A stretch of DNA of 12,331 nucleotides from Methanobacterium sp. (GTDB lineage Archaea; Methanobacteriota; Methanobacteria; Methanobacteriales; Methanobacteriaceae). The stretch lies in assembly GCA_009712615.1 (NCBI GenBank), contig WASR01000274.1:1-12331 (forward strand), read 5' to 3'. Under the pieces are notes generated by a model. The model was not told where the DNA came from, ran no database searches, and was given only the letters and a program-made list of their open reading frames with translations. How positions within the stretch are numbered: position 1 is the stretch's first letter; every line of letters starts with the position of its first letter. Of this stretch, positions 1 through 6,763 are shown piece after piece. Position numbers and translations under genes: made by a program.

Positions 1-10
1 ATTTTAGACC

Positions 11-32
11 AGATTAATGGTTTCATTAATCT
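11..32 (-). repeat. Perfect inverted repeat across the hydrolase stop codon
   Basis: Arms AGATTAATG (11-19) and CATTAATCT (24-32) are exact reverse complements with a 4-base spacer. On the minus-strand transcript the first arm carries the last codon and TAA stop of the hydrolase gene. About ten bases follow before the window ends and they are not U-rich, so a U-tract terminator cannot be shown. It may be a 3'-end, stability or translation-termination structure. The same arrangement recurs at three other minus-strand genes. Confidence 0.6.
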
Positions 33-772
33 AAAGTTTTTATGAAGTTGATAATTGCATTAACTGTCTCATTTTGTTGTTCTTGTCTGGTTATTGTGCT
101 GTTATTATCTCCAGATTGTACTCCATAATCCCCGAAGTTGTAGTGGTTTCCACCATCAATGGTGATGAAGGTTGTGTTTTTTGGAAATTTGTCAAGATTT
201 TTAGTTATTTGATCTTGTGTTGCAAGACCATCAAGGGATCCTCTGATGGATAGAGCTTTAAAAGTTGCGTTAGATGCATTAGTATCAGGATATGCTGCTA
301 GATAAATTACGCCTTTAATTTTATCTGGATTTTTGACTGCAAAGTCTGATGCAAACACACCACCAAGGGAATGACCTCCTATAACCCAGGTTTGTATATC
401 ACTATGCTGATTTATTACATCATTTGCTTTGTCAACCCCAAATATTGCTAAATTAAAAGGCATTTTTACAATAACTGTTGTATAACCATTTTGAGCTAAT
501 TTAGATGCAATAATGGAGTAGGCTTCTGGCTGTACTTTGGCACCTGGATAAAAAATGATTCCTGTACTTGTTTTGTTATTTGTTGGGATGAAAGTTATTG
601 AATCAGAATTATTAATCACATTGTAGCCATTATTTGATGAAAGAGCTTCAGTTGCATTGGAATCTGCATGGTAATAATCAGACACGTAGTAACTGAAACC
701 AGCCATAGCTACCACAACAACAAGGAGTAATATCAACAAAAACAATCTTTTCTTGGAATTGATATACTTCAT
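26..772 (-). CDS. Membrane-anchored extracellular alpha/beta hydrolase
   Basis: A 248-residue serine hydrolase of the alpha/beta fold. Residues 1-30 have a basic start (KYINSKKR) and one long hydrophobic helix with no clear cleavage site, so it is probably a signal anchor holding the enzyme outside the cell. The first strand and oxyanion region are FYPGAKV (74-80). The nucleophile elbow GHSLGG puts Ser at 135; Asp181 (SLDG) and His210 (GGNH) complete a plausible triad. The length and the GIIFYPG start resemble the Abhydrolase_5 (PF12695) group. The middle is rich in Asn, Ser and Thr with several N-X-S/T sequons, as expected of an S-layer-side archaeal protein. The ATG has a modest SD-like AGGGAT (777-782) only 4 bases upstream. 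It appears to be a single-gene unit, 171 bases downstream of aEF-1beta. The fold is clear; the substrate (ester, lipid or peptide) cannot be told. Confidence 0.85.
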   Translation of the reverse strand: MKYINSKKRLFLLILLLVVVVAMAGFSYYVSDYYHADSNATEALSSNNGYNVINNSDSITFIPTNNKTSTGIIFYPGAKVQPEAYSIIASKLAQNGYTTVIVKMPFNLAIFGVDKANDVINQHSDIQTWVIGGHSLGGVFASDFAVKNPDKIKGVIYLAAYPDTNASNATFKALSIRGSLDGLATQDQITKNLDKFPKNTTFITIDGGNHYNFGDYGVQSGDNNSTITRQEQQNETVNAIINFIKTLD

Positions 773-803
773 AAAAATCCCTATAATAAAATGCTACAAT
801 TTG

Positions 804-829
804 ATATTTATATTTAGTTCTCAACTAAA
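804..829 (-). promoter_or_regulatory. Hydrolase promoter: TATA box with adjoining palindrome
   Basis: Read on the minus strand, a TATA-like element TAAATATAAATA (around 806-817) lies about 35-45 bases upstream of the hydrolase ATG, a normal archaeal distance. Touching it on the BRE side is a perfect inverted repeat, TTTAGTT (813-819) and AACTAAA (823-829), 3-base spacer. A dimeric repressor bound there would block TBP/TFB, so it is a candidate operator. The element is AT-rich, so chance cannot be excluded. Confidence 0.45.
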
Positions 830-933
830 ATTGAATATATGATGATTGAGTTAAAAATCGAATTTAGAAAAATAAAATGCCAAAATTAAATATGAAAAAG
901 AAATCTACTAATCAGTTCAAAAAGTATAATGTA

Positions 934-960
934 TTAGAAGGCCTTACATTAACCTTCTAA
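934..960 (-). repeat. Stem-loop enclosing the aEF-1beta stop codon
   Basis: Arms TTAGAAGG (934-941) and CCTTCTAA (953-960) are perfect reverse complements with an 11-base spacer that holds the TAA stop (944-946). On the transcript a T5 run follows about 11 bases after the hairpin (921-925 region), so this one could act as a terminator at the end of the pth2-mfnE-ribbon-aEF1B unit. Confidence 0.6.
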
Positions 961-1213
961 CATCAACAACTTCTATACTTGCTATTTCAGTAATTTTAGA
1001 AAGATTTTCTTCCACTGCTTCGGTTCCGCCTTCACCATCATCAACAATGACCATGAGGTTTAAAGCAACGAGGCCAAATGCTATTGGTTCTTCCTCAATA
1101 CTGTGTAATTCTGCATTTTCTGGTATTGTGCTTGTTATTTCTGCCTTAACTTTTTCAAGGTCAATTTCAGGACTTTCTGGCATTAATTTTATTGTAGCTA
1201 CTACTTCTCCCAT
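944..1213 (-). CDS. ef1b: Translation elongation factor aEF-1beta
   Basis: An 89-residue archaeal EF-1beta, the nucleotide-exchange factor that reloads aEF-1alpha with GTP in the cytoplasm. The length is typical for the archaeal family (about 90 residues, matching only the C-terminal exchange domain of the eukaryotic protein). Family hallmarks are the start MGEVVATIKLMPES, the central PIAFGLVALNLMVIVDDGEGGTE region (about 43-65) and the conserved C-terminus VVDVRRLM. The ATG is preceded by a perfect GGAGGT (1220-1225) with a 6-base spacer. It lies 76 bases downstream of the zinc-ribbon gene, a partnership common in euryarchaea, and is probably the last gene of the pth2-mfnE-ribbon unit. A stem-loop encloses its stop codon. 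Identification is secure. Confidence 0.95.
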   Translation of the reverse strand: MGEVVATIKLMPESPEIDLEKVKAEITSTIPENAELHSIEEEPIAFGLVALNLMVIVDDGEGGTEAVEENLSKITEIASIEVVDVRRLM

Positions 1214-1244
1214 AGTGTTACCTCCAAAAATGTTTTAAAGATTT

Positions 1245-1264
1245 ATTGGAATAAAAATCCCAAT
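1245..1264 (-). repeat. Small hairpin between zinc-ribbon and aEF-1beta genes
   Basis: On the minus-strand RNA, AUUGGGA (1264-1258) can pair with UUCCAAU (1251-1245) over 7 bp with one G-U pair and a six-base U-rich loop. It lies in the 76-base gap ahead of the aEF-1beta SD. It could be a processing or pausing site separating the two messages, but the stem is short. Confidence 0.3.
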
Positions 1265-1289
1265 CGTACTAATAATTGATGAGATCTAT

Positions 1290-1451
1290 TTATGGTCCTT
1301 TAAATCCACATTCACACTTGTATAAATGTCCGAATGTTCTGCATTTTTGACATCTGTACAAAGTTTTCTCACATTCTGGGCATGGAAACTTGACATAGTT
1401 TTCCACTGGTGATATTTCCTGTTTACAGGAAGTACATTCTATTTTTTTCAT
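1290..1451 (-). CDS. Small four-motif zinc-ribbon protein (HVO_2753/DUF1610 type)
   Basis: A 53-residue basic, cysteine-rich protein. Cysteine pairs fall at 6/9 (CTSC), 24/27 (CPEC), 34/37 (CQKC) and 46/48 (CEC), and it ends in the signature CGFKGP. This is the small archaeal zinc ribbon described as a putative RNA-binding translation protein; HVO_2753 of Haloferax binds two zinc ions through four such motifs. The last pair is CXC here, whereas I recall CXXC in HVO_2753. The ATG follows the TAA of mfnE with no base between, and its SD GGAGG (1459-1463, 7-base spacer) sits inside the last codons of mfnE, so translation is probably coupled. aEF-1beta follows downstream, which supports a ribosome-linked role. 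The family is clear; the molecular role is not settled. Confidence 0.9.
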   Translation of the reverse strand: MKKIECTSCKQEISPVENYVKFPCPECEKTLYRCQKCRTFGHLYKCECGFKGP

Positions 1452-2111
1452 TTAATTTCCTCCAATGAGTGTATATTTAGAGCTTTTACCTTTAATTATC
1501 GATAGAATCCTCTCTGGGTATTTACCATTTGCAACGTAGCATTCCGATTGATATCTGATCAAAAGCTCAGGTAAAAATTCATCAACCGATGTTTCACCAA
1601 AATTTAGTAGTTTTTTTGCACTTATAATATCTATAAGTTTCGCACCATCGTTGATAGGATCATGCGTGTATATACCATCTACATCTGTTGCTATTAATAG
1701 TTTGGCCTTTAGCAGATTCGAAATGTAAAGTGAGATAGAATCTGATGTGACCCTCCACGAATGTTCAAGTGGGTCATGATCTTCCATTAACATATATGAA
1801 TTCAGCACAGGAATTTTACCATATTTCGAAACTTTCACGGCATCTTCAATGGAATTTACAGATTCTAATCCTTCAACTTTATCAGCGAGAAGTGTCCCAA
1901 TTATGTCCATACACATTATCGCAGATCTATGGTTGGCGGTGTTTGAAAAATCAAGTAGATCATCGTACTCTCTAACTTTATTTGCAAACTTTCCCCCACC
2001 ACAAACAATTAAAATTTTAGCTCTTAAATCATTCTGATTTACAATAAATCTGCACAGTTCCATGGCTTTTTCTGGAAATAGACTACCACCAATCTTTAAA
2101 ACCCAATCCAT
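1452..2111 (-). CDS. mfnE: Amino-acid-kinase family protein, methanofuran biosynthesis kinase MfnE
   Basis: A 219-residue member of the amino acid kinase superfamily. ATP-site motifs are LKIGGS (5-10), VCGGGK (36-41) and TDVDGIYTHDP (142-152), with SWRVTSDS (118-125) as substrate-side loop. The size and motifs match the methanogen group typified by MJ0458. That enzyme phosphorylates 5-(aminomethyl)-3-furanmethanol phosphate to the diphosphate that is then coupled to tyramine during methanofuran synthesis; older annotations call such genes glutamate-5-kinase or uridylate-kinase-like. The ATG has GGTGG (2117-2121) with a 5-base spacer and starts 11 bases after the pth2 stop. The gene abuts the zinc-ribbon ORF (TAA then ATG). 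Methanofuran carries the formyl group in the first step of CO2 reduction, so this ties the cluster to methanogenesis. Superfamily is certain; MfnE assignment is strong but inferred. Confidence 0.85.
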   Translation of the reverse strand: MDWVLKIGGSLFPEKAMELCRFIVNQNDLRAKILIVCGGGKFANKVREYDDLLDFSNTANHRSAIMCMDIIGTLLADKVEGLESVNSIEDAVKVSKYGKIPVLNSYMLMEDHDPLEHSWRVTSDSISLYISNLLKAKLLIATDVDGIYTHDPINDGAKLIDIISAKKLLNFGETSVDEFLPELLIRYQSECYVANGKYPERILSIIKGKSSKYTLIGGN

Positions 2112-2122
2112 TCAAACCACCA

Positions 2123-2464
2123 TTACTTTAAAAGCTTCAGTTCTTGGGTGATCTTATCTATTTTCTCATCTTCATCTGGACCAATACCTAGACAGGTGAC
2201 TGTTGCTTTAGGAATTTCAGTATGCCCGGCATCATGCACCAAATAAATGGGAGTGTTTGTGACTTTTACTAGTTCGTAGATTTCGAATAGTTCCTCAAGG
2301 CTGTTAACTTTTAAAACAACCTTTTTTTCTCCTTCAGATTCCCATTTTTTTAATGATCTGTCTTCAGCCTTTTTATATGCGCCTAAACTGGCATGGCATG
2401 CTTGGGCAGCTATTTTGCCCCTGCTCATGTTGAGATCTGCTCTCATAACAATGATTTGTTTCAT
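2123..2464 (-). CDS. pth: Peptidyl-tRNA hydrolase, Pth2 type
   Basis: A 113-residue Pth2 enzyme, which cleaves the ester bond of peptidyl-tRNA released from stalled ribosomes and so recycles tRNA. The length equals that of the archaeal family. Visible motifs are the N-terminal strand [20 protein letters not shown] with the conserved Lys17, CHASLGAY (23-30), [11 protein letters not shown] (73-83) with Asp78, and the C-terminal TVTCLGIGP (88-96), all part of the Pth2 active site. The ATG has GGGGA (2472-2476) with a 7-base spacer. It starts 52 bases after the ycaO stop and leads the tight run pth2-mfnE-zinc ribbon-aEF1B, all but mfnE concerned with translation. Identification is secure. Confidence 0.95.
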   Translation of the reverse strand: MKQIIVMRADLNMSRGKIAAQACHASLGAYKKAEDRSLKKWESEGEKKVVLKVNSLEELFEIYELVKVTNTPIYLVHDAGHTEIPKATVTCLGIGPDEDEKIDKITQELKLLK

Positions 2465-2488
2465 AATTAATTCCCCAAATATTTCCTT

Positions 2489-2495
2489 AAAAAAA
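2489..2495 (-). terminator. T7 tract after ycaO (possible weak terminator)
   Basis: On the minus strand a run of seven T lies about 22-28 bases after the ycaO stop, before the pth2 SD. Archaeal termination can use such tracts alone. If used, ycaO and pth2 would be separate transcripts; the 52-base gap allows either reading. Confidence 0.3.
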
Positions 2496-2516
2496 TTATC
2501 AACTGGTTAGTTTTAA

Positions 2517-3713
2517 CTATTTAAGCCTTTTACCTGCCCTGCTTACATCCACGGAGAAGAGTTCCATTTCTGGGATTAGAACTCTCACAACTGGTATCTG
2601 AAGTTCTGGCCTAGTCAGATCAACGTATAGAATATCTTTAAATCCATGTTTGCCCAGGAGTTTCTGGCTTGTTTCTATGTCCTCTTTGAATGATTTCCCG
2701 GAATAATTTTTGATCTCTTTAATATCCACTTCACTTTGGGATTCTCCAAACCAGTGCTTATTTATACGTTTCATTCTTTCGTAACCTGCTTTCCTCATGA
2801 AAACTGCCCTTACAGTATCTTCCCTAGTTCCATGAATCTGCGTTGCTCTGCTTTGAGCAACTTCAGTAAGTGCCCTTATGACCGCAACTTCTGGATCAAG
2901 ATGAGTTCCAACACCAAGGGTTAACAGTGCAGGATCCTTAAGGACAGTATCATCTGAAACTGCTGCAACAGTGGTTATTTCAACGTCTGCTGTTAAATTA
3001 ACCAGTTTAACATTTATCCCTGCCTTTTTAAACAGATGAAGAATGTTATTTATGAGTGGATTTTCAATGGCTTCAAGGTTTATTTCAGGTTTGGGCTTGT
3101 GTTTGGCTTCAAAAATGCTCCATGCATCCCTCTCCACAACTTCCATAATACCATGGAATATTGCTTCTTCTATCAGATTTCCAGAAGCCAAACCATTGGT
3201 ATTTGACTGGAAAAGTTTGGAAATATTATCTGAGTCATAGGGGTGATACACTGCATTTGCAGGCACAAGAACAATTTCATCATCGGCAATATTGATGGCT
3301 TTAACCCATTCTAAACCTTCTGTTTTAGAATCAAATCGGAGTTTTGGCAGTATCAATTTATCCGGATCTAGGTAATTGTGGAGATCTGATTCTTGGAAGT
3401 TTCCCCTTACGAAATTTTTCTTGTCTAAATCAGTGATCTCAGCGGAGAATCTTTCAAAAGATTCCATCATGGCTGATGCTTTGGCTTGAGATTTAGTGGC
3501 ACCCTTCCCGGCGTATATGCTTACTGCACCTTCAGCTGCTCCAGGTCGGATGGCAGAATAAACTGGAATTCCTATCCTGTCTAGGTGTGTTATTTCAGCA
3601 ACCCTTGTGACACCAGCAGCCCTAAGTTTGGGCTCAACATTTTCTATTGTTTTCTCTGGAGCCATGGCTCTGTGTGTGCATCCAAAATATTTAACTGGAA
3701 CTTCTTTAAGCAT
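2517..3713 (-). CDS. ycaO: YcaO-family McrA-glycine thioamidation enzyme (methanogenesis marker 1)
   Basis: A 398-residue YcaO-domain protein of the methanogen-specific group (methanogenesis marker protein 1). In Methanosarcina this enzyme, with TfuA, converts an active-site glycine of McrA to thioglycine using ATP. Visible features: the N-terminal [11 protein letters not shown] (10-20), the ATP/Mg region [18 protein letters not shown] (75-92) with Glu84, Glu87 and Arg88, NTNGLASG (171-178), the second acidic motif [11 protein letters not shown] (187-197), and [12 protein letters not shown] (284-295). The C-terminus (SRAGKRLK) lacks the PxPxP tail of azoline-forming YcaO proteins, which agrees with thioamide chemistry. 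The SD is weak, only GTTGAT-like close to the ATG. No tfuA lies in the window. Neighbours are an M50 protease upstream and pth2 downstream. Family certain, target inferred from the clade. Confidence 0.92.
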   Translation of the reverse strand: MLKEVPVKYFGCTHRAMAPEKTIENVEPKLRAAGVTRVAEITHLDRIGIPVYSAIRPGAAEGAVSIYAGKGATKSQAKASAMMESFERFSAEITDLDKKNFVRGNFQESDLHNYLDPDKLILPKLRFDSKTEGLEWVKAINIADDEIVLVPANAVYHPYDSDNISKLFQSNTNGLASGNLIEEAIFHGIMEVVERDAWSIFEAKHKPKPEINLEAIENPLINNILHLFKKAGINVKLVNLTADVEITTVAAVSDDTVLKDPALLTLGVGTHLDPEVAVIRALTEVAQSRATQIHGTREDTVRAVFMRKAGYERMKRINKHWFGESQSEVDIKEIKNYSGKSFKEDIETSQKLLGKHGFKDILYVDLTRPELQIPVVRVLIPEMELFSVDVSRAGKRLK

Positions 3714-3791
3714 AATATCAACTTAAAACTATTTTTACAATGATTTGTGTAATTTGAATTCAGTACTATGTAGTTTTGTTTAAGTATGAAT

Positions 3792-3823
3792 GGCTTATTA
3801 TTTAATAAATACCAAAATAAGCC
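3792..3823 (-). repeat. Inverted repeat enclosing the M50 protease stop codon
   Basis: Arms GGCTTATT (3792-3799) and AATAAGCC (3816-3823) are exact reverse complements with a 16-base spacer that contains the TAA stop (3802-3804). No U-tract follows on the minus-strand RNA, so it does not look like a standard terminator. It is the third of four stop-codon inverted repeats on this strand. Confidence 0.55.
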
Positions 3824-4437
3824 TTCACTGCTAGTATAATTGCCACAATAAATATCAGTATCCATATTACAGGATTCCAATTCAAAACTTTAGCACCATC
3901 GAATGGTCCCAATGGAATTAAGTTAAACACAGCGAGTATACTGTTGATTATAAAACCATAGGTTACAATGACTCGGAGTTCATATCCAACAATATCTGTA
4001 GGGCTATGTGGAATGAAAGGAATCAGGCTTAAAAATAACAGTGCCAGTGCAATGTTAACTAATGGTCCCGCAATGGATATTTTACCATTTTCTTCCTTGC
4101 TAATGTTGGTTCCATGGATATACACTGCGCCAGGTGCAACAAAGACAAAGCCTAAAATAAACGCTGTGAAAAGTGCGAATATCAATCCTTCAACCCACAT
4201 CCTGAACTCTGCATAAAATCCATATCTCACAGCAACAAACTTATGTGCCAGTTCATGAAGCACAAATCCCAATCCAACAGAAACTAGGAGTGCTGGGATC
4301 AATAGAATGAAGTTGTTCAAAAATATTTCTGTCCCGTTTGTTAGTAGTCCCCTGCTGAATATGTAAGCAAAAATTACTGCTATTACAAACATGGAGATCA
4401 ATATGTCCCTGACCTCACGGGCTGTAAAACTTACCAT
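3802..4437 (-). CDS. Site-2-protease-like M50 membrane metalloprotease
   Basis: A 211-residue, very hydrophobic protein with about six membrane helices. The zinc-binding HELAH motif is at 61-65 in the second helix ([10 protein letters not shown]), and the second conserved M50 motif, [10 protein letters not shown] with Asp180, is at 172-181 in a later helix. Together they form the intramembrane zinc site of the S2P family, which cleaves transmembrane segments of substrate proteins. No PDZ or CBS domain is present, so this is the short archaeal form. A middle segment [15 protein letters not shown] (121-135) matches the family. The ATG has TAGGTC (4446-4451) 8 bases upstream and a TATA box just before. 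It lies between the sensor kinase and ycaO with 59- and 88-base gaps, probably transcribed alone. Substrate unknown. Confidence 0.9.
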   Translation of the reverse strand: MVSFTAREVRDILISMFVIAVIFAYIFSRGLLTNGTEIFLNNFILLIPALLVSVGLGFVLHELAHKFVAVRYGFYAEFRMWVEGLIFALFTAFILGFVFVAPGAVYIHGTNISKEENGKISIAGPLVNIALALLFLSLIPFIPHSPTDIVGYELRVIVTYGFIINSILAVFNLIPLGPFDGAKVLNWNPVIWILIFIVAIILAVKAYFGIY

Positions 4438-4454
4438 GATCTATAGACCTAGTT

Positions 4455-4467
4455 TTAAATATATAAT
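4455..4467 (-). promoter_or_regulatory. TATA box of the M50 protease gene
   Basis: On the minus strand TTATATATTTAAA ends about 18 bases upstream of the protease ATG (4437). At the usual 22-27-base spacing, transcription would begin near or just before the start codon, giving a very short leader. Confidence 0.5.
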
Positions 4468-4493
4468 GATTTCCATGGCACTTCATTAGAGTT

Positions 4494-4512
4494 CATTCAA
4501 ATTCTTTGAATG
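4494..4512 (-). repeat. Perfect hairpin across the sensor-kinase stop codon
   Basis: CATTCAAA (4494-4501) and TTTGAATG (4505-4512) are exact reverse complements with a 3-base spacer. The TGA stop (4497-4499) lies in the second arm on the minus-strand RNA. The sequence after it (AACTCTAATGAAG) has no U-tract. Confidence 0.6.
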
Positions 4513-5621
4513 TATTCCATGGGCTGGAAATTAATTTTAAACTCTGTTCCATGGTCTAGAATCACATCTATAGTTCCATCAAGCTGTAAAACAAGATTGG
4601 TAATTAATTGCAATCCTAATGTGTCGGTGTTTCTAAAATCAATGGTTTCAGGAAATCCAACACCATTGTCCTTGACGCTTAAACTATATTCTCCATTGGA
4701 TTCAGAGAGTTTAACACGTATTAACCCTGCCATACCATTTGGATAACCATGTTTTATTGAATTAGTTACCAGTTCATTGATTATCAAACCACATGGAACT
4801 GCTGTGTCAATGTTCAGATGGATATCATCAACTTCAGTTTCAATAGTTATAGAACTATTCATATACACATAGGACTGTCGTAAAAATACTGTAAGCTGGT
4901 TTATATAGTCTCTGAAATCGATCCTAGCCAATTCTGTGGACTGATAAAGTTTTTCATGGATCATGCCCATGGATTTAACACGGTTTTGGCTTTCCAGTAA
5001 TATATCAACAACATTTTCATCGTTGGTGTATGTTGCTTGGAGATTCAAAAGACTGGAAATAATCTGCATATTATTTTTGACTCTGTGATGTATTTCTCTA
5101 AGCAAAACTTTTTTCTCTTCGAGGGATTTTTTTATTTTATTCTCTGCTTCTTTACGTTCTGTTATGTCCCTAACAACCATTACTATGTAATTTTGATCAC
5201 TAAACTTTACTGTACTGGCACTTATCTCCACGGGAACTTTGTTTCCATCAAAATCTAAAAACACAGAATAAAATGTTCTCCTGTCTTGAGACTTGTCAGC
5301 AAGCTGGTTGAACAACTCACTGAACTCTTCAATTTCTTCACCATCAACAATATCATAGATGGACTTGGTTGAAACTTCATATGGATTCAATCCGAAACGT
5401 TCGGATGCAGATTTGTTCACATCTGAAAATTTACCTGAAGGGATATTAAGCAGAAATATATGATCATTAGTTTCATCTAAAAGAGATCTAAACCTTTCAA
5501 GTTCTGCTAACCGTTTTTGCAGTTCAGGATAGTAACTTTTTTGTATGGAAGATTCACCAAGACCGATAATTTTGTCACGCAGTGAGTTCCAGTCGGGATG
5601 TTCATCTTGATTATAGGGCAT
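4497..5621 (-). CDS. Cytoplasmic PAS-domain sensor histidine kinase (HisKA_2 type)
   Basis: A 374-residue soluble kinase (numbering here from ATG 5621). After a short leader with KSYYPELQKRLAELERFR it has a PAS domain (about 50-155, ending VRDITERKEAE), a coiled-coil linker, the HisKA_2 phospho-acceptor box REIHHRVKNNMQ (about 175-186, second His the likely site), and a HATPase domain with N-box NELVTNSIKHGYP (282-294), G1 DNGVGFP (318-324) and G2 LGLQLI. No membrane helix, so the signal is intracellular. ATG 5621 is chosen because GGAGG (5634-5638) precedes it by 12 bases; an earlier in-frame ATG at 5642 adds seven residues but has no SD. The start overlaps the dehydrogenase 3' end by 11 bases. 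No receiver or output gene is nearby. Such kinases are abundant in Methanobacterium; the ligand is unknown. Confidence 0.9.
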   Translation of the reverse strand: MPYNQDEHPDWNSLRDKIIGLGESSIQKSYYPELQKRLAELERFRSLLDETNDHIFLLNIPSGKFSDVNKSASERFGLNPYEVSTKSIYDIVDGEEIEEFSELFNQLADKSQDRRTFYSVFLDFDGNKVPVEISASTVKFSDQNYIVMVVRDITERKEAENKIKKSLEEKKVLLREIHHRVKNNMQIISSLLNLQATYTNDENVVDILLESQNRVKSMGMIHEKLYQSTELARIDFRDYINQLTVFLRQSYVYMNSSITIETEVDDIHLNIDTAVPCGLIINELVTNSIKHGYPNGMAGLIRVKLSESNGEYSLSVKDNGVGFPETIDFRNTDTLGLQLITNLVLQLDGTIDVILDHGTEFKINFQPMEYIQRI

Positions 5622-6756
5622 TTTTAAATATGGCCTCCACATCAGATTGTTCAGGAATCACAGGATTAGTAGCTATGCATGGGTCGTTCATGGTCCTGTA
5701 TGATAGGTTCTTAACGTCTTCAATTTTCACACCCCTATCTTTGAGTGTGTGGTTAATTCCAAGATTTTCCTTCAGTTTCTTGATCATGTCCAAGACTTCT
5801 GTTTTACTAGTAGCAGTACCCATGTTCATGTTGTTTGCAATTTTCAAATATCTTTCAGGTTCAAATTCAAAATTAAAATCAATTACATGCTCTAGAAGCA
5901 ATGCATTCAGTTCTCCATGGGGTAAATCTTTCAATCCACCAAGACTGTGGGCCATGGCATGCACCAAACCCAAACTTGCATTTGAAAATGCCAATCCTGC
6001 GTGAAGGCTTGCAAGCATTAAATTACCCCTATAATAAATATTGTCAGGATTATCAAGTACCGGAAGTATGTTTGAACAGAATAGTTTAATCGCTTCATTT
6101 GAATGAATATCAGTTATTGGAGAACTTGCATTTGAAACATTAGCCTCGATAGCATGACTTAAAATATCAAATCCTGCATAAATAGTCATGTATTTGTTCA
6201 GAGTTGTGGTTGTGATAGGATCAATGAGTGCAACATCTGGTACAAGCTTTTTACTTATGATGGCCATTTTAGTACCATTTGATTTATCAGATATTATGGC
6301 AAACTGAGAAACATCTGCAGAACTACCTGCTGTGGTGGGTATACATATTAATGGAGGAGAAGGCAAAGAAACTCTATCAACACCTTCAAATTCTTCTATA
6401 TTTTTATTATTTGAACTGACAATTCCAATACCCTTGGCACAGTCCATGGGACTGCCACCACCAATTGCTACTATTACATCGCATCCTTCATCCAAGTATA
6501 AGTCTGCCCCTTCCATGACATCATCAGTACTTGGATTTGGTTTAATTTTGGAATATATTTCGTAATTGTAAGATTTAGATTCAATGACTCCAACAATTTC
6601 ATCAAGCCAACCTGAAGAGACTATTCCGCCGTCTGTAACTAACAGAACTTTCTTAGCTGCAAAGTTATCCAGATATCTTCCAACAAGTAGGCGAGCATCC
6701 CATCCAAAAACAAATTCCGGTGCAACAAATTTTCTCAACTCGAAATTAGCTTCCAA
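5611..6756 (-). CDS. Iron-containing alcohol dehydrogenase
   Basis: A 381-residue group III (Fe-dependent) alcohol dehydrogenase, interconverting an alcohol and aldehyde or ketone with NAD(P). The nucleotide site is GGGSPMDCAKG (99-109). The metal ligands expected from FucO-type enzymes are all present: Asp197 and His201 in GFDILSHAIEA, His266 in GLVHAMAHSLGG and His280 in LPHGE; the length is normal. The longest open frame starts at TTG 6771, but that codon overlaps a perfect SD, GGAGGT (6764-6769), so the start used is TTG 6756, 7 bases after it. The next gene, a sensor kinase, overlaps its 3' end. Substrate is not readable: 1,2-propanediol/lactaldehyde, ethanol, 1,3-propanediol and others share this fold. 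No aldehyde dehydrogenase is in the same operon; one lies 3 kb away on the other strand. Confidence 0.9.
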   Translation of the reverse strand: MEANFELRKFVAPEFVFGWDARLLVGRYLDNFAAKKVLLVTDGGIVSSGWLDEIVGVIESKSYNYEIYSKIKPNPSTDDVMEGADLYLDEGCDVIVAIGGGSPMDCAKGIGIVSSNNKNIEEFEGVDRVSLPSPPLICIPTTAGSSADVSQFAIISDKSNGTKMAIISKKLVPDVALIDPITTTTLNKYMTIYAGFDILSHAIEANVSNASSPITDIHSNEAIKLFCSNILPVLDNPDNIYYRGNLMLASLHAGLAFSNASLGLVHAMAHSLGGLKDLPHGELNALLLEHVIDFNFEFEPERYLKIANNMNMGTATSKTEVLDMIKKLKENLGINHTLKDRGVKIEDVKNLSYRTMNDPCIATNPVIPEQSDVEAIFKNAL

Positions 6757-6763
6757 TAGGTTA

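Noticed and set aside
3721..3785. ACTTAAAACTA and TAGTTTTGTTTAAGT as long-range inverted arms upstream of ycaO
   Set aside because: Pairing needs a bulge and a 40-base loop, and the sequence is mostly A/T; indistinguishable from background.
3644..3880. 78-codon minus-strand open frame between the protease and ycaO
   Set aside because: Out of frame with both neighbours, overlaps each of them, has no SD, and the peptide has no coherent features.
5622..5642. Seven-residue N-terminal extension of the sensor kinase from ATG 5642
   Set aside because: No SD precedes ATG 5642, whereas GGAGG precedes ATG 5621. The 12-base spacer is long, so the choice is probable rather than certain.
5582..6004. 140-codon plus-strand open frame across the dehydrogenase/kinase junction
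   Set aside because: Antisense shadow of two well-supported genes; no SD and no recognisable protein features.
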